Assembly (NCBI RefSeq): GCF_010645065.1
Contig: NZ_JAADZW010000002.1
Location: 186,001 to 250,000, forward strand
Direction of reading: 5' to 3'
Length of the DNA stretch: 64,000 nucleotides
Origin: Flavobacterium fluviatile
Lineage (GTDB): Bacteria > Bacteroidota > Bacteroidia > Flavobacteriales > Flavobacteriaceae
Shown here: positions 33,929 to 45,455 of the stretch, in pieces
Layout of the letters: every line of letters starts with the position of its first letter
Position numbering within the stretch: position 1 is the stretch's first letter
The notes under the pieces: generated by a model
Databases searched by the model: none
What the model saw: the letters and a program-made list of their open reading frames with translations, nothing else
What the model was told of the DNA's origin: nothing
Position numbers and translations under genes: made by a program

Positions 33929-34547
33929 ATAATTTGTCGTTAAGTTGTTGAACCAGTTTTTGTTTTTGGAGGCTTTTTGTAATTATTCCGGAAACGGCAA
34001 TACCATGAACGTCTGTTTTCATCAGATTTTCTATATTTTCTAAAGTGATTCCGCCAATGGCATAAACCGGTGTTGTAATGTTTTCTGATTTCATTTTATT
34101 CAGGATAGCAACATAACCTTCTGCTCCTAAAATGGGACTTAGTTTTTCTTTTGTTTCAGTAAACTGAAAAGGACCCAAACCAATATAATCGCAGCCATTT
34201 TTTGTCTGAAGAAGAACATCTTCAAAAGTATTTGCAGTTGCACCAATGATTTTTGTATTTCCTAGAATAACCCGGGCTTCAGAAACACTCATGTCGGTTA
34301 AACCTAAATGGACGCCATCTGAAGCAACTTTCTGAGCCAAAAGAACGTCATCATTTACAATAAAATTTGCCAGATATTCTTCGCATAAAGTCTTTACGGC
34401 TTCCGCCAATACAAATCTTTTTTCAGAGGTTTGATTTTTGAATCGCATTTGTATCCAGTCACAACCGGCATCCAGCGCCTGATGAATATTGTATAATTGT
34501 TTTTCGACTGTTTCCCCTTGTGAGATATATTGTAATTTGTTATACAT
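33909..34547 (-). CDS. thiE: Thiamine phosphate synthase ThiE
   Basis: Joins HMP-pyrophosphate and thiazole phosphate. The 212-aa product carries the expected residues: [72 protein letters not shown] and GIAVSGII. The ATG start (MYNKLQYIS) overlaps thiD by 8 bp; a TTG four codons upstream is less likely. Confidence 0.94.
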   Translation of the reverse strand: MYNKLQYISQGETVEKQLYNIHQALDAGCDWIQMRFKNQTSEKRFVLAEAVKTLCEEYLANFIVNDDVLLAQKVASDGVHLGLTDMSVSEARVILGNTKIIGATANTFEDVLLQTKNGCDYIGLGPFQFTETKEKLSPILGAEGYVAILNKMKSENITTPVYAIGGITLENIENLMKTDVHGIAVSGIITKSLQKQKLVQQLNDKLYANVII

Positions 34548-35292
34548 AATGATGACCAATTAGTGTTGATGTGGAGTTTAAATACTTTTCTATATATAAT
34601 TTAGCTTCTAAACAAGCGGTTTTTAAGTCATAGCCTAAAGCTAGATTCGCCGCAATGGCTGACGATAAAACACAGCCTGATCCATGTTTTGGGTGAAAAT
34701 TAATTTTAGTGGGCGAGAGTTCTGTGACATTACTTTTTAAAAATAAATAATCAGTACCCAACGCGGTATGATTATGACCGCCTTTCATTAAAATAGCAGT
34801 TGGGAGTTTATTTTTAACCCAAAGTTTTTCAGAAATAAAATTGGGATAAAGCTTTAGCATTTCCTCATAATTGGGCGTTATCAAATCGATTTTGGGTAAT
34901 GTTTTTTGTAAATCGGTTTGGTTTTCTATTGTTAAAAATTCAAATTCACTAGAGGACTTCAATACAGTATCCCACACAATAATGGTGTTTGGGCTTAGTT
35001 TTTTAATTAATGAAACAATTTCATTTAAGTAAAAAAACGAGGGTACAATGCCAATTTTAACCGATTTTATCAGATAGTTTTTGAATAGCTTTTTGATGGA
35101 GCGTAACACAAAATCTAGCGATGTCCATTCAATTTCGTAGAATTTACAATCGGTTTGAATGGTGTTTGCAGTACTTATAGCCAATCCCTGCACCTGATGC
35201 TGTTCAAAAGTTTTGGTGTCTGCTAAAATCCCGGCACCTCCAGAAGGGTCTAAACCTGCTATGCTGAGAGCGAAAGGACGATTTTTTGACAT
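34540..35292 (-). CDS. thiD: Hydroxymethylpyrimidine/phosphomethylpyrimidine kinase ThiD
   Basis: Phosphorylates HMP and HMP-phosphate. Ribokinase-like fold, 250 aa: LSIAGLDPSGGAGILADTKTFEQHQVQG at the N-terminus, ITPNYEEMLKL, ILMKGGHN, and the anion-hole motif KHGSGCVLSSAIAANLA. It overlaps the upstream ThiE/TenI-like gene by 34 bp and thiE by 8 bp. Confidence 0.94.
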   Translation of the reverse strand: MSKNRPFALSIAGLDPSGGAGILADTKTFEQHQVQGLAISTANTIQTDCKFYEIEWTSLDFVLRSIKKLFKNYLIKSVKIGIVPSFFYLNEIVSLIKKLSPNTIIVWDTVLKSSSEFEFLTIENQTDLQKTLPKIDLITPNYEEMLKLYPNFISEKLWVKNKLPTAILMKGGHNHTALGTDYLFLKSNVTELSPTKINFHPKHGSGCVLSSAIAANLALGYDLKTACLEAKLYIEKYLNSTSTLIGHHYV

Positions 35293-35852
35293 AGTTTAAA
35301 GTTTTTAATTGAATTTGGACTATTCCAGATTGTACCTAAAAGAGCGACATCATCAAAACCATTTTGAAGTGATTTTTCAATATTGTCTGAATGAATTCCG
35401 CCTAAAGCAACCAGATTAGTGTTAAAATTTTCTCTCTTTGCTAAATTTTCAAAAAGTTCAGTTTTTGGAGCATAATTTTCTTTTGAAATACTGGTAAAGA
35501 CCGGGCTTAGAAAAGCATATTCAAAAATATTTTCCAAAGCATTGAAATCCTGAATCGAATGTGTCGAAGTTGATAAAACAAAACCCGATAATCCTGAAAA
35601 GTCAATTCTTTTTTTTCTTTCTGTTTCAGAAAAATGAATTCTGTTGATCCCAAAGTCAGCTGCAATCTCATGATGGTTATGCAGAACCAGATTCCTTCTG
35701 TATTTCTGTTTTATCTGATGAATGAATTTTGCGGTTTGTACTTCTGAAAAATCCGGTTTCCGAATGTGTAGCAAAGACAATCCTTCTTCAAATAAAGAAT
35801 CAATAATGCTGATTTCATTTTTGACTGACGAAGGATTTGTAATTACAATCAT
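35259..35852 (-). CDS. Second ThiE-family protein, TenI-like
   Basis: A 197-aa member of the thiamine phosphate synthase/TenI superfamily: LSLLHIRKPDF, VLHNHHEIAADFGINRIHFSE, STSTHSIQDF, AFLSPVFTSISKENY, VALGGIHSDNI and VALLGTIW. Compared with the ThiE encoded two genes away, the NDD metal/phosphate motif and the GP...T.TK loop are replaced. Catalysis of TMP formation is therefore doubtful, and a thiazole tautomerase (TenI) role is more plausible. The ATG for MIVITNP was chosen. It lies between thiC and thiD. Confidence 0.8.
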   Translation of the reverse strand: MIVITNPSSVKNEISIIDSLFEEGLSLLHIRKPDFSEVQTAKFIHQIKQKYRRNLVLHNHHEIAADFGINRIHFSETERKKRIDFSGLSGFVLSTSTHSIQDFNALENIFEYAFLSPVFTSISKENYAPKTELFENLAKRENFNTNLVALGGIHSDNIEKSLQNGFDDVALLGTIWNSPNSIKNFKLCQKIVLSLSA

Positions 35853-35928
35853 ATTTCGTAAAATGCTTTCTGTGAGATGTAAAATGTGAAAATCAAGACC
35901 TTTCACATTTTACAAATATCATCTCACA

Positions 35929-38171
<2,243 letters not shown>

Positions 38172-38271
38172 TCCTTTTGAATTTTAGTTATAGAGATGCA
38201 CAGCAGTACATCTAAAAACCTTAGGAATGGCTACAATTACGCACAAAAAAATGCGTGAAGAAGTCATCTTA

Positions 38272-38348
38272 CTTTTCCCTACGCTAGTATGAACTAGATC
38301 AGGTTCAGAGGGTAAAATCTCAGCCTGCACGATGCAGACACCCCTAAA
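38272..38348 (-). ncRNA. TPP riboswitch of the thi operon
   Basis: On the minus strand: TAGGGGTGTCTGCA, GGCTGAGATTTTACCC, GAACCTGATCTAGTTC, ACTAGCGTAGGGAA. All THI-box blocks are present. It precedes thiS; a hairpin AGATG ... CATCT near 38190-38210 lies between it and the start codon. Confidence 0.95.
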
Positions 38349-38392
38349 GTGTGAAGCAAATGTAATGAAAAATTTGTTTGGGAGTTTAAAAA

Positions 38393-38486
38393 AGTTTCAG
38401 GTTTCAGGTTTCAAGTTGCATCTGGGATGATTTTTTACCGTTTCTATTCCGACATAGACGTAACCTGAAACCTGAAACTTGAAACA
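38393..38486. repeat. GTTTCAGGTTTCAGGTTTCAAG inverted repeat
   Basis: TTTCAGGTTTCAGGTTTCAAG (from 38395) is complementary to CTTGAAAC preceded by AACCTGAAACCTGAAA (to 38486). Located just after the tag stop codon. Related to 12900-12943. Confidence 0.6.
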
Positions 38487-38492
38487 AAACTT

Positions 38493-39053
38493 TTACTTTG
38501 TTCTTGTCCAGCAATCTTCGGCATGATCATTGACCATTCCGGTGGCCTGCATGTGTGCATAAACAACTGTTGAGCCTACAAATTTAAATCCTCTTTTTTT
38601 TAAATCTTTGCTGATTTCGTCAGAAAGTGGAGTGGTGGCGGGAACGTCTTTTGAGGTTTTGGGATGGTTGATGATGGGTTTTCCGTTAGTGAATTTCCAG
38701 ATATAATCTGAGAAACTTCCAAATTCTTCCTGAACTTTCATGAAGGCCTGAGCATTTGAAACAGCTGCTTTAATTTTGAGTTTATTGCGTATGATTCCGG
38801 TATTTTGCATTAATTCTTCGATTTTGTCTTCAGAATAATGAGCTACTTTTTTATAATCGAAATAATCAAAAGCATTTCTGAAATTCTCTCTTTTGTTTAA
38901 AATCGTAATCCAGCTTAATCCTGCCTGAAAGGTTTCCAGAATTAAAAATTCGAATAGCGTAGGATCATCATAAACCGGAATCCCCCATTCTTCATCATGG
39001 TATTTTTTATATAAATCACCGGAATTGCACCAGCTACATCGAATTAGTTCCAA
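38493..39053 (-). CDS. tag: DNA-3-methyladenine glycosylase I
   Basis: Removes 3-methyladenine from DNA. The 186-aa product has IRCSWCNSGDLYKKYHDEEWGIPVYDD (zinc Cys and catalytic region), LILETFQAGLSWITILNKRENFR, and the C-terminal GFKFVGSTVVYAHMQATGMVNDHAEDCW with the second half of the zinc site. No ATG precedes the conserved RCSWC. TTG at 39053 is preferred because a further TTG at 39086 lies inside the terminator of the upstream gene. Another alkylation-repair gene, but not linked to the cluster at 9-13 kb. Confidence 0.9.
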   Translation of the reverse strand: MELIRCSWCNSGDLYKKYHDEEWGIPVYDDPTLFEFLILETFQAGLSWITILNKRENFRNAFDYFDYKKVAHYSEDKIEELMQNTGIIRNKLKIKAAVSNAQAFMKVQEEFGSFSDYIWKFTNGKPIINHPKTSKDVPATTPLSDEISKDLKKRGFKFVGSTVVYAHMQATGMVNDHAEDCWTRTK

Positions 39054-39072
39054 AATTTTTATTTTAAAGGTA

Positions 39073-39112
39073 TAAAAAAACCTCAAACTAATAAGTTTGA
39101 GGTTTAAAAAAC
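39073..39112 (-). terminator. Terminator after the lipocalin-like lipoprotein
   Basis: AAACCTCAAACT pairs with AGTTTGAGGTTT around a 5-nt centre, followed by T residues in the minus direction. Confidence 0.7.
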
Positions 39113-39125
39113 TGTTTTTTTAAAA

Positions 39126-39572
39126 TTATTTTTTTACAAAAACATTTACTTCAGAATATGTTTGACCTTCTTCAGTATAAGTTTGTTTAATTTTTAATTT
39201 ACTACCTGTAAGTTCAACGATTTCATAAGTGTCAACAGAAGTTTCTCCTTCATATTTTACTGTAAAAGTATTATCTTTTTTAGTCCAAGTACCAGTTTCA
39301 GTATATGTTTCGCATTTACCACCATAAGATTCTGAATAAGTATCTTTAAATGTACCGTTTGATAATATCTCTAAAATTGGTTTTGAACAACTTCCTGAAG
39401 ATACTGCCTCAAGAGACTCTTTTCCATTTACAATAACTCCATAGTGAGTAGGTTCCCATTTTCCTTCGATAGAACCTGATGTACCTCCATCATTATCGTC
39501 ATCACTACTACAAGATGCTACTGATAAACCTAATGTCAATACTGACAAAAAAAGAATTGTAATTTTTTTCAT
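39126..39572 (-). CDS. Lipocalin-like lipoprotein
   Basis: A 148-aa product with signal and lipobox (LSVASC, Cys21) followed by an acidic SSDDDNDGG linker, which in Flavobacteria often marks surface-exposed lipoproteins. The core (IEGKWEPTHYGVIV ... ILSNGTFKDTYSE ... GTWTKKDNTFTVKY ... YEIVELTGSKLKIKQTY) fits the lipocalin-like DUF found widely in Bacteroidota. Ligand unknown. Confidence 0.8.
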   Translation of the reverse strand: MKKITILFLSVLTLGLSVASCSSDDDNDGGTSGSIEGKWEPTHYGVIVNGKESLEAVSSGSCSKPILEILSNGTFKDTYSESYGGKCETYTETGTWTKKDNTFTVKYEGETSVDTYEIVELTGSKLKIKQTYTEEGQTYSEVNVFVKK

Positions 39573-39704
39573 TTTTTACTTGATTTTATTTGTTAAATTA
39601 TGTTAACAAAATTAGATGTTTTTTTAATAAAAGCAAGTGATAATGAGCTTTTATTATGTTTTATTTTATTAAAACTAATTAAATAACTCACTATTAGTAG
39701 CTTA

Positions 39705-40394
39705 TTACTTGCCAATTTGCCAACTATATCCTTTGACATTAGGTATATAAGCTGAATGACCAATTATAACCAGATTATTGTAGATTTTTTTATTGTATTT
39801 AATGCCAATAGCTTTGCCAGAAGTGTACATTTTGTTGGCCTTGAATATTACTTTCATTCGACCGTCTTCAAGTTCGGCATCAGATACTTTTTCGACAAAC
39901 CAGGTGGAATGCCATTTTACGGCGAGTTCATTTTCGGCTGTTTTGGTTACACTTTTTACCAATTTTACAGCGTCTTCGGGAATTTTAAAATTTTGGGTTA
40001 ATTGATCTTGAGTTAACGTTTGGCCAATTTTAGTAAGAGAAAATATTTTTCGCAAATTGACAAAGGTCATTAAATTCTCATTTGCTTTTTTTCTTACATC
40101 TAAAGTGTTTTTTTCTGAAGCACTTTGTGAGTTGTTAGCTTGAGAAATAACGGAAATATTCTCTTTCTCTGAAAAAGCGGTCTTTTTAGAAGTATTTGAA
40201 TTTTTTTTCAAATCATTTGCAATGGCAATTGTATCTAAGGTTTTATTTCTGGTGCTTTTTTTGGAAACAGAAACAGACTTCAGGTTATTTACCGGGTGGA
40301 CTATTTCTTTTTTGGGCTGTTTTTTTTCGTCATTACCGCAGCTTATAAAAAAATAGGGAATTGAAAATAATATAACGATACTGTTTCTTTTCAT
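39705..40394 (-). CDS. Lipoprotein of unknown function
   Basis: A 229-aa product with a signal and lipobox FFISC (Cys19), then a long low-complexity Lys/Ser/Asn region (about 20-105), then a compact C-terminal domain (about 108-229) rich in beta strands (VKSVTKTAENELAVKWHSTWFVEKVSDAELEDGRMKVIF). I do not recognise the domain. It is 12 bp downstream of the YhhQ gene and may be co-transcribed with it. Confidence 0.7.
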   Translation of the reverse strand: MKRNSIVILFSIPYFFISCGNDEKKQPKKEIVHPVNNLKSVSVSKKSTRNKTLDTIAIANDLKKNSNTSKKTAFSEKENISVISQANNSQSASEKNTLDVRKKANENLMTFVNLRKIFSLTKIGQTLTQDQLTQNFKIPEDAVKLVKSVTKTAENELAVKWHSTWFVEKVSDAELEDGRMKVIFKANKMYTSGKAIGIKYNKKIYNNLVIIGHSAYIPNVKGYSWQIGK

Positions 40395-40406
40395 GGTTAC
40401 GAAGTT

Positions 40407-41069
40407 TTAATCTTTGGGAGGATGATCTTCTTCTAAATATTTTTTAATCAAATGATGTCCGGCATAAATTAACGGAGTTAGTAAAATTGCAACCGACAGT
40501 TTGAATATATAACCTGTTAATCCTGATGTAATATAGGTGTCAAAATCAATTTTTCCGGGAAGCCAAAAAGCAATTCCAAGAACTATGAAAGAGTCAAATA
40601 ATTGAGAAATTACCGTTGACCCTGTAGCTCTTAACCATATTTTCTTTTCCCCGGTCCTGTTTTTAAAAAACCAAAAAATCCAAACGTCAATAAGCTGAGA
40701 TGCCATAAAAGCTATTATGCTTCCGACGATAATCCACATACTTTGTCCAAAAACAGCCTGAAATTGTTCATCATTTACGGGGCTTATTCCTTTTGCGGCC
40801 GGAATTACTATTGCCATAAATAATATTAAAAATGCATAAGCAATTAAGCAAGCTGTAATTAAGGATAATTTTTTAACGCCTTTTTCGCCAAAATATTCAT
40901 TAATCAAATCTGTTGTAAGAAAAACTATCGGCCAAGGTAAAATTCCGATACTCATTACGAATGGTCCTATCTGAATCAATTTTCCTCCAATAAGTTCTGC
41001 TACAACAGCATTGGTTATAAAAATTCCTGCCAGAACTACAAAAATAATTTCCTTTTTGGTTTTAAACAT
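40407..41069 (-). CDS. Queuosine precursor transporter (YhhQ family)
   Basis: A 220-aa inner-membrane protein with about six membrane segments. Family features are VVAELIGGKLIQIG, PWPIVFLTTDLINEYFGEKGV, ASQLIDVWIFWFFK and STVISQLFDSFIVLGIAFWLPG. YhhQ proteins import preQ0/preQ1 or queuine for tRNA modification. ATG at 41069 (MFKTKK) was chosen; a TTG eight codons upstream also opens the frame. No preQ1 riboswitch is visible upstream. Confidence 0.88.
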   Translation of the reverse strand: MFKTKKEIIFVVLAGIFITNAVVAELIGGKLIQIGPFVMSIGILPWPIVFLTTDLINEYFGEKGVKKLSLITACLIAYAFLILFMAIVIPAAKGISPVNDEQFQAVFGQSMWIIVGSIIAFMASQLIDVWIFWFFKNRTGEKKIWLRATGSTVISQLFDSFIVLGIAFWLPGKIDFDTYITSGLTGYIFKLSVAILLTPLIYAGHHLIKKYLEEDHPPKD

Positions 41070-41227
41070 ATAAGTTTGTAAATAATCTTTCAAATTTAAG
41101 CTATTTCATTATAACTAAAAATGGTTTGTTTTTGTTTTAAAAGTTAAATTTTTATTCATATAGTTTGTTTTAGTTATTTTTGAAACAATAATCGTTTTTT
41201 AATATTTAAAACAAATTCTTTAATGTA

Positions 41228-43345
41228 ATGAAAAAAATAATCACAATTTTTCTCATGGGTACAATCTTTTTTGCGTCAAACGCACAAACTAATACTGAGA
41301 ATCCATTGCTAAAAAAGTGGACAGGTCCGTATGGCGGAGTCCCTGCCTTTGATGTATATAAGGTATCAGATTTTAAACCTGCAATTCAGTTTGCAATTCA
41401 GGAAAAACTAAATGAAATTGATGCGATTGCTAATAATTCTAAAGCACCAACTTTTGATAATACCATTGCTGCTTTAGAACGTTCAGGTGAAACAATTTCA
41501 AGGATTTCTACTGTTTACGGAATTTACAGGTCAAATTTAAGCAGTCCTGAATTTAACGCTGTTGATACAGAAATGTCTCCAAAATTTTCAGAGCTTAAAG
41601 ATAAAATAAATCAGAATAAAAAATTATTCACAAGAATAGAAACACTTTACAATTCAAAAGAAAGCAAAAAACTAAGGAGTGAACAACAGCGCCTGATTTG
41701 GTTGTATTACACTAATTTTGTACGTGAAGGTGCCAAACTGAATGATCAGGATAAAGAAAAAGTTGCAAAAATTAATAAAGAATTAGCCGGTCTTTTTACA
41801 AAATTCAGTCAAAATTTATTGGCTGAAGAGCATAATCAATATGTTGCTTTAACTACAGAAAGTGATTTTGATGGCTTACCGGAGGAAGTTAAAAAAGCAG
41901 CTATGGCTGATGCGAAAGAACGAAAACTAAATGTTTTAGGAACTATTGCAAATACACGTTCTTCAATTGAGCCTTTTTTGACTTTTTCAACTCGCAGGGA
42001 TTTGAGGGAAAAAGCCTTTGATATCTTTGTAAAACGAGGAGATAATGGGAACGCAAATGACAATAATGCAACATTAGTTTCAATTTTAGAATTACGGACA
42101 AAAAAAGCAAAATTACTTGGCTATCCAACTTTTGCCGATTGGAGTTTATCTAATAAAATGGCGAAAGACCCACAGAAAACTTTAGATTTGATGCTTTCGG
42201 TATGGGAACCAGCAGTTAAAAAAGTGCATGAAGATGTAGCAGAAATGCAAAAAATCGTAGATACAGAGGGAGGTAAATTTAAAATTCAGCCTTGGGATTA
42301 TCGTTTTTATGCTGAAAAAGTTAGAAAAGCTAAATATGACTTAGATCAAAATGAGGTTAAGCCATATCTTCAGTTGGAGAAGTTACGTGAAGGAATGTTC
42401 TGGGTTGCGGGTGAGCTGTTCAATTTAAGTTTTAGACAAATTACAAATGTTCCGGTTTATCATCCTGATGTACGTGTTTGGGAAGTGAGTAATAAAGTAA
42501 CCGGTAAAGTTGTTGGATTATGGTATTTTGATCCTTATGCTCGTGCAGGAAAACGTTCAGGAGCATGGATGAATGCTTATCGAGATCAACAAAAACTGGA
42601 TGGGGAAGTGCTTACTATCGTTTCCAATAATTGTAATTTTATAAAAGGTGCAGATAATGAGCCAATTTTGATTTCCTGGGATGATGCTTCGACTTTATTT
42701 CATGAGTTTGGGCATGCACTTCACGGATTATGTTCAAATGTTACTTATCCAAGTTTAGCAGGAACTTCCGTCGCAAGAGATTATGTTGAGTTTCCTTCGC
42801 AGTTATTAGAACATTGGCTTGCAACTCCTGAAGTATTGAATAAATTTGCGTTGCATTACAAAACAAATCAACCATTGCCTCAGTCATTGGTAGACAGAAT
42901 TGAAAAAGCTGCTAATTTTGGTGAGGGTTTCGCTACTGTCGAAACAATTTCAAGTTCTTTAGTAGATATGAAACTGCATTTAACTACAACAACTATTGAC
43001 CCTCATAAATTTGAAATAGAAACTCTGGATGCGCTTCATATGCCGTCTGAAATTGTAATGCGACACCGTATTCCACAATTTGGGCATATTTTTTCAAGCG
43101 ACGGATATGCTGCTGGATATTATAGTTATTTATGGGCAGATGTTATCAATGCTGATGCCTGGGAAGCTTTTACCGAAGGAAATGGACCTTATGATAAGGC
43201 AGTTGCCAAAAGGCTTTATGATACGGTTTTTAGTGTTGGAAACACAATCGATAATGAAAGAAGTTATGAAAATTTCAGAGGGAGAGCACCAAAAACAGAT
43301 GCATTAATGCGGGCAAGGAATTTTCCAATTGCAAAGAAAGATTAA
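41228..43345 (+). CDS. M3 family metallopeptidase (Dcp-like)
   Basis: A 705-aa exported zinc peptidase with a signal peptide ending near SNAQ (residue 21) and the M3 motif HEFGH at 492-496, with the third ligand Glu downstream (EFPSQLLEHW). The large helical N-terminal half matches peptidyl-dipeptidase Dcp/oligopeptidase A. It probably trims peptides in the periplasm. TATTTTTG at 41175-41182 is a candidate -7 box. Confidence 0.92.
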   Translation: MKKIITIFLMGTIFFASNAQTNTENPLLKKWTGPYGGVPAFDVYKVSDFKPAIQFAIQEKLNEIDAIANNSKAPTFDNTIAALERSGETISRISTVYGIYRSNLSSPEFNAVDTEMSPKFSELKDKINQNKKLFTRIETLYNSKESKKLRSEQQRLIWLYYTNFVREGAKLNDQDKEKVAKINKELAGLFTKFSQNLLAEEHNQYVALTTESDFDGLPEEVKKAAMADAKERKLNVLGTIANTRSSIEPFLTFSTRRDLREKAFDIFVKRGDNGNANDNNATLVSILELRTKKAKLLGYPTFADWSLSNKMAKDPQKTLDLMLSVWEPAVKKVHEDVAEMQKIVDTEGGKFKIQPWDYRFYAEKVRKAKYDLDQNEVKPYLQLEKLREGMFWVAGELFNLSFRQITNVPVYHPDVRVWEVSNKVTGKVVGLWYFDPYARAGKRSGAWMNAYRDQQKLDGEVLTIVSNNCNFIKGADNEPILISWDDASTLFHEFGHALHGLCSNVTYPSLAGTSVARDYVEFPSQLLEHWLATPEVLNKFALHYKTNQPLPQSLVDRIEKAANFGEGFATVETISSSLVDMKLHLTTTTIDPHKFEIETLDALHMPSEIVMRHRIPQFGHIFSSDGYAAGYYSYLWADVINADAWEAFTEGNGPYDKAVAKRLYDTVFSVGNTIDNERSYENFRGRAPKTDALMRARNFPIAKKD

Positions 43346-43360
43346 GACATAGGAACTATA

Positions 43361-43395
43361 AAAAAAGCCCGAATAAATTAATATTCGGGCTTTTG
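43361..43395. terminator. Bidirectional terminator between dcp-like gene and tsf
   Basis: AAAAAAGCCCGAATA pairs with ATATTCGGGCTTTT around a short AT loop, with T-rich tails on both strands. Confidence 0.85.
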
Positions 43396-43412
43396 TATTG
43401 AAAAATAATATA

Positions 43413-44375
43413 TTAACCTAAAGTAACTCTTTTGAAACCTGTAATTTCAACATTGAATCCTTTTACGTAATCACCAACTTTTTTACTGTCATCTTTGATG
43501 AAGTTTTGATCTAATAATGCTTTCTCCTGATCTAAAGTAGTGTTGTCAGAAATGAAACGCTGAACTTTACCTGGAAGAATTTTGTCCCAGATTTGCTCTG
43601 GTTTTCCTTCAGCTTTTAATTCAGCTTTAGCATCTTCTTCTGCTTGTTTGATAACTTCAGGAGTTAATTGAGAGAAAGAGATGTATTTAGGAACATTTTT
43701 TAAAGTTTTTCCTAAACGTTTAGCTTCTTCATTGTCTTTTTCGATTACAGCAATACGGGCAGCAAGTTCAGACTCAACGAAAGCAGGATCAAAATCTTTG
43801 TAAGATAAAGTATCAGCTCCCATTGAAGCAACTTGCATAGAGATGTCTTTTGTTAAAGCTTCAGCGTTAGCAACTGGAGCAGAAATTGCAGTTAAAGCAG
43901 CAATTTTATTAACGTGAACATAAGAACCAACGTAAGCACCTTCTAAAATTTCAAATCCACCGATTTCGATTTTTTCACCAATAACTCCCGTTTGCTCAAT
44001 TAATTTCTCAGCTACAGTGATTCCGTTAAAATCAGAAGCTAATAACTCTTCTTTAGAAGAGAAGTTGATAGCTCTTTCTACTAAATCTTTAGCTAAAGCA
44101 ACGAAAGCTTCATTTTTACCTACGAAGTCAGTTTCGCAGTTTAAAGTAAGGATAGCTCCTTTAGTGTTGTCAGCATTGATAAAAGAAACAGCAGCTCCTT
44201 CAGCAGACTCACGGTCAGAACGGTTAGCAGCAACTTTTTGTCCTTTTTCTCTAAGGATTTGTATAGCTTTATCGAAATCTCCTTCAGCTTCAACTAAAGC
44301 TTTTTTACAGTCCATCATCCCGGCACCTGTAGATTGTCTTAATTTATTTACGTCTGCAGCAGTAATTGTTGCCAT
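43413..44375 (-). CDS. tsf: Elongation factor Ts
   Basis: Nucleotide exchange factor for EF-Tu. The 320-aa product has the UBA-like N-terminus (DVNKLRQSTGAGMMDCKKALVEAEGD) and the TDFVGKNEAF signature (LNCETDFVGKNEAFVALAKDL), with C-terminal KVGDYVKGFNVEITGFKRVTLG. It is slightly longer than the E. coli protein. Last gene of the rplM-rpsI-rpsB-tsf unit. pyrH and frr, often next, are not here. Confidence 0.96.
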   Translation of the reverse strand: MATITAADVNKLRQSTGAGMMDCKKALVEAEGDFDKAIQILREKGQKVAANRSDRESAEGAAVSFINADNTKGAILTLNCETDFVGKNEAFVALAKDLVERAINFSSKEELLASDFNGITVAEKLIEQTGVIGEKIEIGGFEILEGAYVGSYVHVNKIAALTAISAPVANAEALTKDISMQVASMGADTLSYKDFDPAFVESELAARIAVIEKDNEEAKRLGKTLKNVPKYISFSQLTPEVIKQAEEDAKAELKAEGKPEQIWDKILPGKVQRFISDNTTLDQEKALLDQNFIKDDSKKVGDYVKGFNVEITGFKRVTLG

Positions 44376-44401
44376 AATATTTTAAGTTTTAATGTTTTTA
44401 A

Positions 44402-44513
44402 AAGTAAAAATTCCAGCTTTTAAATCCCAAATTCCAATTTTAATAAATTATCAACATAACGTTTTTAATTCTGTCTTGGATTTTGGAATTTAAAATTTGG
44501 AATTTAAAGTTGA
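44402..44513. repeat. AAATTCCA / TTTGGAATTT repeat between rpsB and tsf
   Basis: Copies of AAATTCCA/AAATTCCAA on the left and GGATTTTGGAATTTAAAATTTGGAATTTAAA on the right can pair across about 100 bp. It lies inside a presumed operon, so it may modulate readthrough into tsf. Confidence 0.55.
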
Positions 44514-44514
44514 T

Positions 44515-45288
44515 TTATTCTTCAGTTGCAGGAGCAGCCTCAGCTTCTACAGCAGGAGCAGCTTCTTCTTCAGCAGCAACTTCAGTTTCTTTTTCAGCAC
44601 CTCTGTCAGAAAGACCTTCGATTACAGCAGTAGTTACTAAAGATAAAATTTTGTCAATTGATTTAGAAGCATCATCATTTGCAGGAATCACGTAATCAAC
44701 CTCTCTTGGGTCAGAATTCGTATCAACCATTGCGAAAACTGGAATGTTTAATTTTTGAGCTTCTTTTATTGCAATGTGTTCAGCTTTGATATCTACTACG
44801 AACAATGCTGCAGGCAGTCTGGACATATCAGCGATTGAACCTAAGTTTTTCTCTAATTTAGCACGTAGACGATCAACTTGCAAACGCTCTTTTTTAGATA
44901 GCGTGTTGAAAGTGCCATCTTTCTTCATTTTATCGATAGAAGACATTTTTTTAACTGCCTTTCTGATAGTTACGAAGTTAGTCAGCATTCCACCTGGCCA
45001 TCTTTCAGTGATGTAAGGCATGTTTGCAGCTTTTGCTTTATCAGCAACGATGTCTTTTGCTTGTTTTTTGGTAGCTACGAATAAAATTTTTCTACCTGAT
45101 GCAGCGATTTTTTTCAAAGCTTCGTTAGCTTCTTCAATTTTAGCTGCAGTTTTATATAGATTGATAATGTGAATACCATTACGCTCCATATAAATGTAAG
45201 GAGCCATGTTTGGATCCCATTTTCTAGTCATGTGTCCGAAATGAACACCTGCTTCTAGTAATTCTTTTACTTCTATTTTGTTTGCCAT
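44515..45288 (-). CDS. rpsB: 30S ribosomal protein S2
   Basis: A 257-aa product with standard features: LLEAGVHFGHMTRKWDPNMAPYIYMERNGIHIINL, RWPGGMLTNFVTIRKAVKKM, ALFVVDIKAEHIAIKEAQKLNIPVFAMVDTNSDP, IPANDDASKSI. An Ala/Glu-rich C-terminal tail (EKETEVAAEEEAAP...) is a Bacteroidota-type extension. The 175-bp upstream gap has a conserved-looking structured leader. Confidence 0.97.
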   Translation of the reverse strand: MANKIEVKELLEAGVHFGHMTRKWDPNMAPYIYMERNGIHIINLYKTAAKIEEANEALKKIAASGRKILFVATKKQAKDIVADKAKAANMPYITERWPGGMLTNFVTIRKAVKKMSSIDKMKKDGTFNTLSKKERLQVDRLRAKLEKNLGSIADMSRLPAALFVVDIKAEHIAIKEAQKLNIPVFAMVDTNSDPREVDYVIPANDDASKSIDKILSLVTTAVIEGLSDRGAEKETEVAAEEEAAPAVEAEAAPATEE

Positions 45289-45314
45289 TTTTGTACTAGT
45301 TTACGTTCTGTTGA

Positions 45315-45455
45315 TTAGCAATGTGTGAATGGCGGTTTCCCAGGCTTCATACATTTAGATGCTAAACTATATCCTACCTCGATAGGAGAGCAACAATAAC
45401 TGTGTTTTTAATTTCAATAAATAATTGATAAGGTCTTGTCCCATCTGAACAAGAC
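45315..45455 (-). promoter_or_regulatory. Structured leader upstream of rpsB
   Basis: Three stems read in the minus direction: GTCTTGT/ACAAGAC (45455-45433), TCCTA/TAGGA (near 45388-45373), and a long interrupted stem TTAGC-AATGT-TGAA pairing with TTCA-ACATT-GCTAA (45365-45315). Position and structure suggest an S2 autoregulatory leader; no known motif was matched. Confidence 0.5.

Noticed and set aside
39054..39086. Upstream TTG start for tag adding 11 residues
   Set aside because: The start lies inside the terminator hairpin of the preceding gene and the added residues have no family counterpart.
40407..41227. preQ1 riboswitch for the YhhQ transporter
   Set aside because: I looked for the compact preQ1 pseudoknot in the divergent region 41070-41227 and saw no C-rich loop or matching stem.
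44017..44385. 122-codon plus-strand frame across tsf
   Set aside because: Mirror frame of the EF-Ts gene; no independent coding signal.
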